The notes: generated from the letters alone by a model not told the origin. Positions 26,196-35,465 are shown, counted from the first letter of the stretch. The stretch is 38,900 nt of DNA from Saprospiraceae bacterium (GCA_020630955.1 JAHDIE010000034.1:1-38900); one strand, 5' to 3'. Made by a program: numbers and translations.

Positions 26196-26309
26196 AGATT
26201 ATTCAAGCCCAACAATTGCATTGTTTTAAGCTAAATATTTACAATGAATTAACTTTTTAGAAATATTTCATTTAAAGATAATCTTTAAATTTTGATTGTC
26301 ACTCAACAA

Positions 26310-28097
26310 TCATTTCTTACATATTAATTTTTTAAATTGTTTCTTTTTATTCGAATCAATACAAACAATGTAAGTGCCTGATTTGAGAATGTTAATTTCT
26401 TTAGATTCATTAGGGGACAGTTGTTGGTGTATAATTTTTTCTCCTAGAAGGTTAAATATTGCAATTTCTATGTTATTTAAATCATTGTTTTTAATGGTAA
26501 ATATTCCTTGGTTTGGATTAGGATATAAATCATAATTATAAGTATCATTTATATTTTTTGTGGAGGTAATTTGATTTTCTATCCATTCTTTGGCGGATTC
26601 AACGACATCATCTTTACCTTGAGCTACCATATCTGGGGTTAACCAAATATCTTCATCAACTTTAAACTCATTGTGCGTAAGGTAGTCAGTAGGGTCTTCC
26701 AACAGGTAGAATTCAGCTTCTGCAAATCTTCCAGACCAATCTGAATTAGTAAAGTTGATAGGACTTGGTGCATTAAAAGCTGTAGAAGTAGATTTTCCAA
26801 AAGTCCTGACATTTGGATGATACTTCATTCTTAGAGCAACCTGATCACCTGAGCTTATTGCCCCTGGTCCAGTTAGTAAGGCAATAGGTTTGTCATAGCT
26901 TTCATTTGGATTTCCAAAATTATATACAAATGATTGATTACCTGGGCATAGTAATAGATGATCTGTAGAATTGCATCTTGTGGCATAATCAATATAATTA
27001 ACTTGTTCTGGGAATAATCTGTCTAAACCGGTATCGCTCAAAAACATATTTCCGCCATAATTTGTTCTAAAATCCATGATTAGTCCATCAGTATTATATT
27101 CATCCATTAAGGTATTTATTGCATTTGTAAATTCTTCTTCAGCATTCCAAAACCAACCGAGTGCATAAATATAACCGATATTGGTTCCATCGATGATTCC
27201 AAAACTAACCAGTTCTTGTGCATCAAATCTTGGCATCGAAACTCCAGGTATTTCTAATTGCTCAGTACAAAATATCGGAGTGTCAATATTTTCCATTGGA
27301 GTGAGGCTTAAGTTTTGTATCTCACCTGAATCGTATTTCTTAATATCGATCGTATCAAATAAATGCCAATTCAAGCCTGCAGCCATCATAAATGAGTGAT
27401 GAAAGGATGAGGGAGAACTTCCCCACCAAAAACCTAATAGTGGCAATTGTGCTTCAAGCAAACGCTTATAGCAACTTTCCCAATCTTCGCCTTCATATCC
27501 CAAAACTATGTCTCCTACTTTTAACCCGAGAGGGTGATTTGGTATTACCTTATACACCAATAAGCTGCCATCATCCTGAGGTGTAAGGCCTGCTCCAAAA
27601 TGATTATTATAACCCCATCCACCAACGAAATGAAATGGTACTCCTGGTACAATAGCCGTCTGTAAATGCACTGGTGCATAAGATAGACCTGTATGGGACT
27701 CCTGTAGACTTAATGTCATATGATCCATAATAGCTACAAATCTACCTCTACTTACGCCATTTTCGATTTCTGTTCTGTACATCTCACCCATCTCTTGCCA
27801 ACGATCGTCAATATCTTGAAAGCAGGCAAAACTTTCATCTATTGTCTTGTAAAGTATGTCAAATTGAATAAGTTTTTGTCCAGTTGGAAGACCAGGCCCC
27901 CAGATGGAATCAATAATTGATGCCCAATCGGTTCCATTTTTAAATTTTGATTTTGGAATATTGGGTTTAAATGTTCTTTCAGATTCAAATTCTTTGACAT
28001 AGTACGGAGCTTCCACCCATTCAAAATTTTGGCTGAATAATGTGTGGGAAGAAAGAAATAGAATTGTTAAAAGGCTGGAGGTTATTATTGCTTTCAT
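26310..28097 (-). CDS. Secreted S41 (C-terminal processing-like) peptidase with T9SS sorting domain
   Basis: This 595-residue protein has a type I signal peptide (to about FSQ at residue 23). A PDZ-like segment lies around 180-205 (VYKVIPNHPLGLKVGDIVLGY). The S41 tail-specific protease domain has the Ser-bearing loop GPGAISSGDQVAL (411-421) and FRTNYGGN upstream of it. The C-terminus from about 522 is a type A sorting domain (YDLYPNPNQGIFTI, then AIFNLLGEKI and KSGTYIV). It is therefore exported by the type IX system and either released or anchored at the surface. This gene is the main evidence for T9SS in this organism. Substrate unknown. Confidence 0.9.
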   Translation of the reverse strand: MKAIITSSLLTILFLSSHTLFSQNFEWVEAPYYVKEFESERTFKPNIPKSKFKNGTDWASIIDSIWGPGLPTGQKLIQFDILYKTIDESFACFQDIDDRWQEMGEMYRTEIENGVSRGRFVAIMDHMTLSLQESHTGLSYAPVHLQTAIVPGVPFHFVGGWGYNNHFGAGLTPQDDGSLLVYKVIPNHPLGLKVGDIVLGYEGEDWESCYKRLLEAQLPLLGFWWGSSPSSFHHSFMMAAGLNWHLFDTIDIKKYDSGEIQNLSLTPMENIDTPIFCTEQLEIPGVSMPRFDAQELVSFGIIDGTNIGYIYALGWFWNAEEEFTNAINTLMDEYNTDGLIMDFRTNYGGNMFLSDTGLDRLFPEQVNYIDYATRCNSTDHLLLCPGNQSFVYNFGNPNESYDKPIALLTGPGAISSGDQVALRMKYHPNVRTFGKSTSTAFNAPSPINFTNSDWSGRFAEAEFYLLEDPTDYLTHNEFKVDEDIWLTPDMVAQGKDDVVESAKEWIENQITSTKNINDTYNYDLYPNPNQGIFTIKNNDLNNIEIAIFNLLGEKIIHQQLSPNESKEINILKSGTYIVCIDSNKKKQFKKLICKK

Positions 28098-28289
28098 ATT
28101 TAATAAATTATTGTGGTTTGCCTAGGGTTAGACAGGAGTTAATAAGGTTCACCAACAAATTACATTTAGCCAAAATCAAATCCAAATGATGACTAATTTT
28201 AAAAAATAGAAAAATACCATTTATGTTATTCGTGACACAAAGGGTATTAATGATTTAGTTTCTTGAATCTAATCAATCAACAGTTTATT

Positions 28290-28832
28290 TTATTCAATAC
28301 TACTTAATGACTCTTTGAATTCATAAATGCTCTTATTTAGTTGATCTAATAGATCTCCTGAAATTTCCCCATCTTTAAAATTGTCATAAAATGAGGGCAA
28401 GCTAAAAGACGCTGCAACACTTGCTCCTTGATATGGCAAAGAATGAACGAGTTGCTTTAAATTATTTGCACCACCTCCTTGGCCAGGAGAAGTACTCAAC
28501 AATAATAAGGGTTTATTGTCAAATACTTTTTTTTCTCTTCTGCTTAACCAGTCAATAATATTTTTAAAAAATGCTGGTGTTGCTCCATTATGTTCTGGCG
28601 ATGATATTACAAAACCATCGTACTCTTTTATTAATGAAATAAGATTTGAGATTTCTTTTGGAGTTTGATCTGGATCCAGGTCAATAGAATACATTGGCAA
28701 TTTCCAACTACGAATATCTAAAACCAATACTTCGAGGTCTGACATTAAGGATGAAGTAAATTCAACCAATTGATAATTTATTGATTTAGAATGGTTACTA
28801 CCCGCAAAAGCAAGAATTTTTTTAGTAGACAT
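28290..28832 (-). CDS. NADPH-dependent FMN reductase-family flavoprotein
   Basis: A flavodoxin-fold reductase of 180 residues from the ATG of MSTKKILAFAGSNH. A 15-residue upstream extension to 28877 lacks any family match and is rejected. The GSNHSKSIN loop is the FMN phosphate-binding site (PF03358). SSPEHNGATPAFFKNIIDWL is the second flavin loop, followed by LLSTSPGQGG. It would reduce FMN, quinones or azo compounds with NADPH. It is transcribed away from the fusion acyltransferase gene; the 280-base spacer holds both promoters. No operon partner. Confidence 0.88.
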   Translation of the reverse strand: MSTKKILAFAGSNHSKSINYQLVEFTSSLMSDLEVLVLDIRSWKLPMYSIDLDPDQTPKEISNLISLIKEYDGFVISSPEHNGATPAFFKNIIDWLSRREKKVFDNKPLLLLSTSPGQGGGANNLKQLVHSLPYQGASVAASFSLPSFYDNFKDGEISGDLLDQLNKSIYEFKESLSSIE

Positions 28833-29112
28833 GTATTTATATTTTATAGTGTCAATTGTACAATCGGCGTACAACATTTATCTTGAATATTAAAATTCAA
28901 TATATATTATAACAAAACATAAAGATTGATGTTTCGATTTGAATAATAAATAAGATCACTTAATAAAATCAGATGTTGCAATTTTAGAATGCGCGATTCA
29001 ATTTGGTTTATTTTCTAATTTCTACACATTGAATTTGTATTTACAATGATTGACTTAAATTATTGAAACCTACTTTTATTCCGTTCTACTTATTTTCATA
29101 TATTGTATACAT
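28833..29112. promoter_or_regulatory. Divergent promoter region with TTGTATTTACA motif
   Basis: This AT-rich spacer separates the flavoprotein and acyltransferase genes. TTGTATTTACAA at 29035-29046 is a near-palindrome (TTGTA-TT-TACAA) 67 bases before the acyltransferase start. Its first 11 bases also occur on the minus strand at 37669-37679, 58 bases before the coiled-coil gene of the lipid cluster. I see no firm promoter match, no Shine-Dalgarno sequence and no gene in this spacer. Confidence 0.4.
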
Positions 29113-32100
29113 ATGAAAGAACAAATTGAATCAGTTTATAGTGACCCTGTTTTTCAGAAAACCTTGCAGAATCTTGCTGTAAAACTTGATTTATCGAAAG
29201 AGGAAACGAATAAAGTAGCAAATGATGCTCTGAATGAAATGTTTACTTTGCAGCACCCTGTATTACAAACATTTGGCGTTCAATTGGCAGAATTTATTGT
29301 TGATAGGGCCTATGAAAAAACAATAGATGTAAATATTTCTGAATTAAAGAATCTTACAAAATTAATGCGTAGGAATTCTGTGGCATTTGTAATGACACAT
29401 AAGACCTATATAGACATGTTTGTTTTAGGTATTGCCTTAGCTCGCCATGGTCTTAAGATACCCTATATATTTGCTGGGGCAAATATGGCCTTTGCAGGAT
29501 TGGGTCAATTGGGGAAAAGAGCTGGAGCGATTTTTATTAGAAGAAGCTTTAAGGATGATGAGATTTATAAAGCTACATTAAGGCATTTTATTTCACATTT
29601 AGTTCAAGCAAAAGAGCATTTTATGTGGGCTCTGGAAGGATCTCGGAGTCGAACAGGCAAACTTATTTGGCCTAAGATGGGTATCTTGAAATATATTCAA
29701 GAGGCAGAGCTTCATGCAAATGCAGAAGTCAAGTATATCCCAATTTCTATAGTTTATGATTTGATACCTGATGTAGAAGACATGACTTTGGAAGGAAGAG
29801 GTAAGGTTAAAAAAAGTGAAAGTCTAAGTTGGTTTTTGAATTATGTAAGAAAAATGGGGGATGATCATGGTAAAATTTCTTTAAGGATTGGTGATCCTGT
29901 TAATTATGATGAAATAGAAAAGTCTGTTGTGCCGACAGAAGAAAATTCCGACAAACCTTCAATTTCAAAATTTGCCTTTGAACTTGCATACAATATTAAT
30001 CATATCACACCGGTAACAACAGTCAGTCTAATATGCACTGCTTTGTTAAGTAAATTTGCTCTTACTAAAAGAAGTACAGAATCAATTGTACTAGAGTTAA
30101 TGGAGATTATAGAATCTCATCATCCTGATGCTCTTGTAGATAGAGGAAAGAACCTTTCGGAAAATATTCAACGTGCATTAAATCTTTTGATTGAAGCTAG
30201 GATAATCCAATTAATAGGAGAGGGAGTTGAGGCGAAGTATTCTATTGTTCCAGAAAACTTCCTTAAGGCAAATTACTATGCCAATATGGCTACTCATCAT
30301 CTTTACCAACGTGCATTTATTGAATTAGCCTTGATGAAATTGATTCAAGATCAACCTAATAATGCAATGATTTGTTTCTGGGAAGAAATCATGGCAATTC
30401 GAGATCTTTTTAAATTAGAATTCTTTTATGCAAATAAAGCTGAGTTTACTGAACAAATTGAGCGACAGCTAAATTCAATGCACTTAAATTGGAGAGAAAT
30501 TATTGAATCAAAACCTGAAAGTATTGATGAGCTGATTTCAGGTCAAAAAATATTTATTTCTCAGGTAATGCTTAAAACATTGCTTGAAGCATACAAGGTA
30601 GTAGGATATAGTTTGAAGAGTCTAGAAAGGGATCGCACATATTCTGAGAATCAATTAATGAGAACTTGTTTGTTTTATGGAGAAGAGCTGCACTGGAAGG
30701 GTAAAATTCAACGCTTAGAATCAGTCTCAAAACCATTTATCAACAATGGTATTAGATTGGCAAAGAATCGAAATTTAATTCCTTCCAAGGAAGATCCAAA
30801 GACTGATGCTATTGATGTTTGGTTGGAAGAATTGGACAATTATAGCTTTAGAATGGAACAACTTCTTGAGTTCTTTTCTATGGAAGATGTTTTTCGAATT
30901 GAAGCAAATGTAAAAGAATATGAGATTCCAGGATCAAGAACCAAGGACATTTCTAAAACAATTTTAGATGGTGAAGATGGACCTCATATCGCTGCATTTT
31001 TTGATTTAGATAGAACATTGATTTCTGGATTTTCTGCAAAGTTATTTATTCAGGAAAGAATCAAAAGTGGTAAAATGACTCCGAAAGAAATGGCAGCACA
31101 ATTTTATGGAGCTCTTGTGTATGCAGTCGGAAATAAAAATTTTGCTGGCTTGGCTGCATTAAGCGCTAAAGGAGTCAAGGGTCTTCCTGAAAAGAATTTG
31201 ATAGAGTTAGGCGAGGAGGTTTATTTGAAGCATCTTTCAAAAGCAATATATCCTCAATCAAGAGCTTTGGTTGAAGCGCATATGGCGAAAGGGCATACAG
31301 TAGCCATTGTTTCTGCAGCAACTCCATATCAAGTTGAGCCGGCAGCTAGAGACTTGGGAATTAATCATATTATGTGTACTCGGATGGAGGTTGAAAATGG
31401 AAAATTTACAGGAAAAATTGTAGATCCGGCTTGTTGGGGTGAAGGGAAAGCTATTCAGGGCCAAAAGTTTGCAAAAAAGAAAGGTATAGATTTAGAAAAT
31501 AGTTATTTCTACACAGATAGTTTTGAAGATCTTCCATTATTAGAAATTGTAGGAAATCCCAAAGCGGTAAATCCTGATAAAGAATTAACTAGTATGGCCA
31601 TGGAGAAAGAATGGAGTATCTACAGATTTAATGATCAAGGTAGACCAAATATCACCAATGTGTTCCGCACAGGAATGACCTTAAGTACAGTTGGGCCTGC
31701 AATATTGTCTGGTTTGACTAGCGGATTATTGTCACGGGATTGGAAACAAGGAACAAATTCCATGATGGCAATGGTAGGGGATTTGGGTACCTGGGCTGCT
31801 GGCATCAGGTTGGCGGTCAAAGGAGAAGAAAATATGTGGAAATCAAGACCAGCAGTTTTTATTTTTAATCATCAAAGTAATGTTGATCTCCTAATTCTTG
31901 CTAAATTATTGAGAAAGAATGCTGTTGGAATTGCAAAGAAGGAATTACAATACACTCCACTTGGACCAGTTTTCAAAGCTGCAGGTATGATTTTTATTGA
32001 TCGTTCAAATAGAGAAAAGGCCATAGAGGCAATGAAACCTGCTGTTGACGCGCTAAAAAATGGGACCTCAATTGGCTTAGCACCAGAGGGTACTCGTAGT

Positions 32101-32349
32101 TATGATTATAGTTTGGGAAAATTTAAAAAAGGGGCATTTCATCTGGCTATGCAAGCTAAAGTACCAATAGTACCAATTGTGATAAAAAATGCACATGATG
32201 CAATGCCACGAGGATCAAGTGTAATTCGTCCAGCTGTCGTTGAAGTTGTTGTACTAAAACCAATCCCAACAAAGAAATGGAAATTGGAGGACTTGGATAT
32301 CAATATTAAAAAGGTCCGAAATAAATTCCTTAAAGAGTTAGATCAATAA
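29113..32349 (+). CDS. PlsB-like acyltransferase / HAD phosphatase / PlsC-like acyltransferase fusion
   Basis: A 1078-residue, three-part enzyme. Residues about 80-300 form a glycerol-3-phosphate acyltransferase domain with HKTYID (His96, Asp101), AIFIRRSF (139-146), EGSRSRTGK (175-183) and YIPIS. Residues 300-610 are the helical PlsB-like body. Residues 625-825 form a HAD-IB phosphatase domain with DLDRT (Asp631, Asp633), SAATP and TDSFEDLP. Residues 905-1078 form a 1-acylglycerol-3-phosphate acyltransferase domain with HQSNVD (His920, Asp925) and PEGTRS (991-996). Known parallels are the HAD-PlsC fusion Rv2483c and the separate PlsB2 Rv2482c of mycobacteria. Here one chain could take glycerol-3-phosphate to phosphatidate and perhaps diacylglycerol. 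All catalytic motifs are intact. It converges with the WS/DGAT gene 13 bases on. Confidence 0.9.
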   Translation: MKEQIESVYSDPVFQKTLQNLAVKLDLSKEETNKVANDALNEMFTLQHPVLQTFGVQLAEFIVDRAYEKTIDVNISELKNLTKLMRRNSVAFVMTHKTYIDMFVLGIALARHGLKIPYIFAGANMAFAGLGQLGKRAGAIFIRRSFKDDEIYKATLRHFISHLVQAKEHFMWALEGSRSRTGKLIWPKMGILKYIQEAELHANAEVKYIPISIVYDLIPDVEDMTLEGRGKVKKSESLSWFLNYVRKMGDDHGKISLRIGDPVNYDEIEKSVVPTEENSDKPSISKFAFELAYNINHITPVTTVSLICTALLSKFALTKRSTESIVLELMEIIESHHPDALVDRGKNLSENIQRALNLLIEARIIQLIGEGVEAKYSIVPENFLKANYYANMATHHLYQRAFIELALMKLIQDQPNNAMICFWEEIMAIRDLFKLEFFYANKAEFTEQIERQLNSMHLNWREIIESKPESIDELISGQKIFISQVMLKTLLEAYKVVGYSLKSLERDRTYSENQLMRTCLFYGEELHWKGKIQRLESVSKPFINNGIRLAKNRNLIPSKEDPKTDAIDVWLEELDNYSFRMEQLLEFFSMEDVFRIEANVKEYEIPGSRTKDISKTILDGEDGPHIAAFFDLDRTLISGFSAKLFIQERIKSGKMTPKEMAAQFYGALVYAVGNKNFAGLAALSAKGVKGLPEKNLIELGEEVYLKHLSKAIYPQSRALVEAHMAKGHTVAIVSAATPYQVEPAARDLGINHIMCTRMEVENGKFTGKIVDPACWGEGKAIQGQKFAKKKGIDLENSYFYTDSFEDLPLLEIVGNPKAVNPDKELTSMAMEKEWSIYRFNDQGRPNITNVFRTGMTLSTVGPAILSGLTSGLLSRDWKQGTNSMMAMVGDLGTWAAGIRLAVKGEENMWKSRPAVFIFNHQSNVDLLILAKLLRKNAVGIAKKELQYTPLGPVFKAAGMIFIDRSNREKAIEAMKPAVDALKNGTSIGLAPEGTRSYDYSLGKFKKGAFHLAMQAKVPIVPIVIKNAHDAMPRGSSVIRPAVVEVVVLKPIPTKKWKLEDLDINIKKVRNKFLKELDQ

Positions 32350-32362
32350 GAAAAGAATTTTG

Positions 32363-34204
32363 TTATTCGTAAGCTGGTAATTGGCTTAATATTGAAGCTA
32401 GTTTCATCCCAACTTCAGAATCACCTTCTAGTTTTAATCTCCCTTGAATAAATGCTAATTGAAGATTCAATTTCTTTTTAGCTATTTGGATGAGATGTTT
32501 TTCCTTAATGGAAACTGTTACATCTGCTTTTTTAGACACACCTTTCCGAACACTACCAGGAGCTTTTGTTAAATTCAATTGGTAATCATATTTAGATTCA
32601 CCTTCAACATGAAATTGAAAAAGGCCAATAGGTTTTTTTAGAAACTTTGGATTCTTCTTAAGATAAGTTCTTACGAATTTAAAAAAATCTTCCGTTTCAG
32701 AGGTTTTGACCTTTGAGGTTTTTGCAGATGATTTTTTCTTTTTTGATTTTTTCTTTCCATTTTTTTCAAAGGCTAAGATATCCGCCTCTAATGCATTTGC
32801 CTCTTCAAGAATGTAGTCAGAAAATATGTCTAGATCAGGCATTGTTTTAATATCTGACGTAGGGCTAATTGTGATGTTGCCATTATAGCTTAATATGGTA
32901 ATGATTAATCCCATGCCATCGATGATTGGGGCCATTCCCATAATGGAATGCATTTTATTGCCATGTAGATATATTGGTAATTGTGGTCCAGGTACATTAG
33001 TAATAACTACATTAAAAATTGGATTATGTAATTTCGATAAATTAAATCTTGAATACAATCGTGCCGCTTGGTTGGCTACACCAAAAGGAACTGCCTCTGC
33101 AATGTTGGATAGAGATTTGGCTCCAAGGGCACCTTGATATGTTTTGCCCTTTATGGTATTTTCATAAATGGTTTCAAGTCTTTCAATTCTATCTTCAATG
33201 TTTGTTGCTAATTGTACAAGCATGGCTGATAGATTGTTCCCTCCTTCAGCAGCACTTGCTTTTTTGGTTGAAATTGGTACCATTGCCACCAATGGTTTTT
33301 TTGGTAACTTCTTTTTTTCTTCAAGATATTTTCTGAGCGCTCCTGCACAAATACCTAATATTACATCGTTGAGCGTAGTGCCCATTATCTCTTTTAACTT
33401 TTTTACTCGGTCTAAAGAAAGAATGGTAGTGTTCCATTTTCTTTGAGATGAGATTATTCCGTTTAGGGGAGTTTTAGGCGCGCTGAATGGTGCAGTTGGC
33501 AAGTCAAGATGTTGTGCTCTTGTCATAAAACCTGCCTTAAGTGTTGACATTACTGTATCCTTGACCAGGTTTGGAAATTTCAGAGGTTTTTGTGCAAAGC
33601 TTAGTGTACTTTTTAATATTAATGCAAGTTCGTTGGGTAGCGGGGCTGGATTGAATTCTCTAGGTTCTTTTAATGGTGAAACATCAGGGCTTAAATCAAA
33701 CATAATTCCAAGTAGACCAGCACCTCCAACTCCATCAATGGCTACATGATGAATCTTTGAAATGATTGCTACCGATCCGGGTTGAACTTGAGATAGTTTA
33801 TCCAATCCCTCTACAAAAGTGATTGACCAAAGTGGTCTTGATTTGTCTAAAGGTTCGCTGAATATTTTTGAAGCAAGTCTTCTTAAGTTTTTCCAGCTTC
33901 CAGGTTTAGGAAGGGCGATATGATCAATATGCATATCCAAATTGAAGTCTGGGTCATCTACCCAATATGGATGATCAATACTAAATGGTACCTGAATTAG
34001 TCTTTGTCGAAGTTTAGGAATCTGGTGAATTCTCGAGCCAATTGTTTTTTTAAAAGATTCAAATTCTAATGAACCTTCAATAATGGCCATACCTCCAAGA
34101 TGCATTGGGCTATTTGGTGTTTCTGCATATAAAAAAGTGGAATCCATTCCACTGATTGGTTTGATTCCTGAGGTTTCGAATTGATCAAATAATGTTTTCT
34201 TCAA
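32363..34204 (-). CDS. Wax ester synthase/diacylglycerol acyltransferase fused to SCP-2 domain
   Basis: A 613-residue enzyme of the WS/DGAT family (PF03007/PF06974). The active site is HHVAIDG (152-158). Other landmarks are RPLW (123-126), TLNDV (277-281) and NVPGP (403-407). Family members join an acyl-CoA to diacylglycerol or to a fatty alcohol in the last step of neutral lipid storage. A Lys-rich linker (481-505) leads into a C-terminal SCP-2 sterol/lipid-binding domain (506-613, ending in LQLAFIQGRLKLEGDSEVGMK). That extension is not part of typical WS/DGAT proteins of about 460 residues. It may feed lipid or tie the enzyme to a granule. The gene starts one base after the hydrolase stop. 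Confidence 0.9.
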   Translation of the reverse strand: MKKTLFDQFETSGIKPISGMDSTFLYAETPNSPMHLGGMAIIEGSLEFESFKKTIGSRIHQIPKLRQRLIQVPFSIDHPYWVDDPDFNLDMHIDHIALPKPGSWKNLRRLASKIFSEPLDKSRPLWSITFVEGLDKLSQVQPGSVAIISKIHHVAIDGVGGAGLLGIMFDLSPDVSPLKEPREFNPAPLPNELALILKSTLSFAQKPLKFPNLVKDTVMSTLKAGFMTRAQHLDLPTAPFSAPKTPLNGIISSQRKWNTTILSLDRVKKLKEIMGTTLNDVILGICAGALRKYLEEKKKLPKKPLVAMVPISTKKASAAEGGNNLSAMLVQLATNIEDRIERLETIYENTIKGKTYQGALGAKSLSNIAEAVPFGVANQAARLYSRFNLSKLHNPIFNVVITNVPGPQLPIYLHGNKMHSIMGMAPIIDGMGLIITILSYNGNITISPTSDIKTMPDLDIFSDYILEEANALEADILAFEKNGKKKSKKKKSSAKTSKVKTSETEDFFKFVRTYLKKNPKFLKKPIGLFQFHVEGESKYDYQLNLTKAPGSVRKGVSKKADVTVSIKEKHLIQIAKKKLNLQLAFIQGRLKLEGDSEVGMKLASILSQLPAYE

Positions 34205-34205
34205 T

Positions 34206-35009
34206 TTATATCATGGTTTTTTCGGCATGTGCCTTTACAAAAATATCTTCTATAAGATTGCTTGTTACAAAATATTCCCAGTTTGATTTATCAAACAATA
34301 ATCGGTTGGCAACTATTTGTAAAACGAATGGATTAACTCCTAAACCTAGATGGCTTCCTCTTACTTGAATGTTTTGATGCCATTGATCTTCTTCTTCTAA
34401 GCATAATTCCCATGGAACTACACCATCTTCTTTTGTAAAAATAGCGGTGGTAGGTACATTTGCTGGGAGTGGAATATCTTCGATGAGTTCTTGATCTACA
34501 TCATCAGAAACTATCTTACTTTTTTTCAGTAACTCATACATCCATTTGGCATTATTGGCTTGATAAATACCTTTAAATGGAGATCCCATTACGATGATTT
34601 GCCTTACAATTTCAGGATTGTATTTGCCCAATTGTCTTGCATATATTCCTCCTAGGCTCCAACCAATAATGGTTATTGGTTCGCCATGCTTTTGGTATAT
34701 TCGATTTACTTTTTGCGTAAGCATTTCGATATAATCGGTAAGTGCGAAATTCCTACCTTCTCCCCAACCATAAACTTTATATCCTAACTTGTGGATATAA
34801 CTTCTAAGAGGGATGGTAGAGAAGTCAGAAGCCATAAAACCTGGTAGGATAAGCACAGGGTGTCCATCACCAGATTCTTTTTCGTCCAAATGATTAAAAA
34901 TTCTATAAGGAACATAACAACCTAGCTCCATCATTGCCCGAATTCCTTCGGTTAGACCCAAGGCTAAAGATGGTCTTTTTATTTCTTCCGAATTATAATT
35001 CTCGGTCAT
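34206..35009 (-). CDS. Alpha/beta hydrolase (lipase/esterase-like)
   Basis: This 267-residue alpha/beta hydrolase has the oxyanion strand VLILPGF (52-58), nucleophile elbow GWSLGG with Ser118, a likely acid Asp195 (TKEDG) and His220 in GSHLGLG. It has no signal peptide, so it acts inside the cell. It is in front of the WS/DGAT gene with a one-base gap, and the two are probably translated together. In mycobacteria a carboxylesterase gene (lipQ, Rv2485c) sits next to WS/DGAT in the same way. A role in hydrolysing or editing acyl chains of stored lipid is a fair inference, although the family is broad. Confidence 0.85.
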   Translation of the reverse strand: MTENYNSEEIKRPSLALGLTEGIRAMMELGCYVPYRIFNHLDEKESGDGHPVLILPGFMASDFSTIPLRSYIHKLGYKVYGWGEGRNFALTDYIEMLTQKVNRIYQKHGEPITIIGWSLGGIYARQLGKYNPEIVRQIIVMGSPFKGIYQANNAKWMYELLKKSKIVSDDVDQELIEDIPLPANVPTTAIFTKEDGVVPWELCLEEEDQWHQNIQVRGSHLGLGVNPFVLQIVANRLLFDKSNWEYFVTSNLIEDIFVKAHAEKTMI

Positions 35010-35040
35010 TGAATTATTTTTTGTATTGAATCAATAGGTT

Positions 35041-35074
35041 GTAGACTTGACCATAATTATAGTCAATATTCTAC
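35041..35074. promoter_or_regulatory. Extended inverted repeat, candidate operator of the hydrolase-WS/DGAT operon
   Basis: The core TTGACCATAATTATAGTCAA (35047-35066) is a palindrome in nine of ten pairs. Outer arms GTAGA (35041-35045) and TCTAC (35070-35074) extend it. It lies 30-65 bases before the hydrolase start and just after the terminator of the phasin unit. On the minus strand it contains TTGAC and TATAAT-like words, so it could overlap the promoter. A dimeric repressor is the simplest reading. Confidence 0.5.
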
Positions 35075-35081
35075 AGTAGTC

Positions 35082-35120
35082 AAAATAAGAAAAAGCCAAA
35101 ACTTCTTTTGAAGTTTTGGC
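35082..35120 (-). terminator. Rho-independent terminator after the phasin genes
   Basis: GCCAAAACTTC (35095-35105) and GAAGTTTTGGC (35110-35120) form a perfect 11-bp stem with a TTTT loop. On the minus strand the stem is followed by TTTTTCTTATTTTG. It lies 27 bases after the small phasin-like gene and before the hydrolase gene, so it separates the cluster into two transcription units. Confidence 0.9.
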
Positions 35121-35146
35121 CCGGAAGTAATTTTGTTATTTCTACT

Positions 35147-35416
35147 TTAATTGAACATTCTTTCACTGAAGTTTTTCTGTCCTTTGATCCATTGTTTCTT
35201 TAATGTTTCAAGTATTTTAAACGAAATATCAGTTTGAGTTTCAACTAACTTAAAACCACCTTTTATAGCTTTTTCTGCAACATTTTGCCATGCAACTGTT
35301 CTATCAAGGGTCTCATCAACTATCATTTCTGTTGTATCAAGAATGAAATTATTAACGTTTTTAGTGGAATCTTTGATGGTTTCAATATCAATTTTATTTG
35401 TTGATTTATTTGCCAT
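35147..35416 (-). CDS. Short phasin-like protein
   Basis: An 89-residue, all-helical protein from ATG 35416; the TTG at 35425 adding three residues is less likely. Residues 15-83 align by eye with residues 17-87 of the next gene (shared S-x-KNVN, E-x-M-x-DET, Q-x-x-A-x-KAIK and E-x-Q-x-D). Both have the amphipathic helical look of granule-associated phasins (PF09361-like). It has no membrane segment and no signal peptide. The gene is followed by a strong terminator. It is a plausible coat protein of lipid granules; family membership is by pattern. Confidence 0.7.
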   Translation of the reverse strand: MANKSTNKIDIETIKDSTKNVNNFILDTTEMIVDETLDRTVAWQNVAEKAIKGGFKLVETQTDISFKILETLKKQWIKGQKNFSERMFN

Positions 35417-35465
35417 TTTTTTCAATTTTCTGTTTATTTAATTTTTTGGATAAACCAATAGATGT

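Noticed and set aside
29113-32349. Acyltransferase fusion as an artefact of misassembly
   Set aside because: The three domains read through one uninterrupted frame with similar codon use and with intact motifs in each; parallels exist in mycobacteria.
33049-33446. Open frames on the plus strand inside the WS/DGAT gene
   Set aside because: They are shadows of the acyltransferase reading frame; their sequences are low-complexity and match no family.
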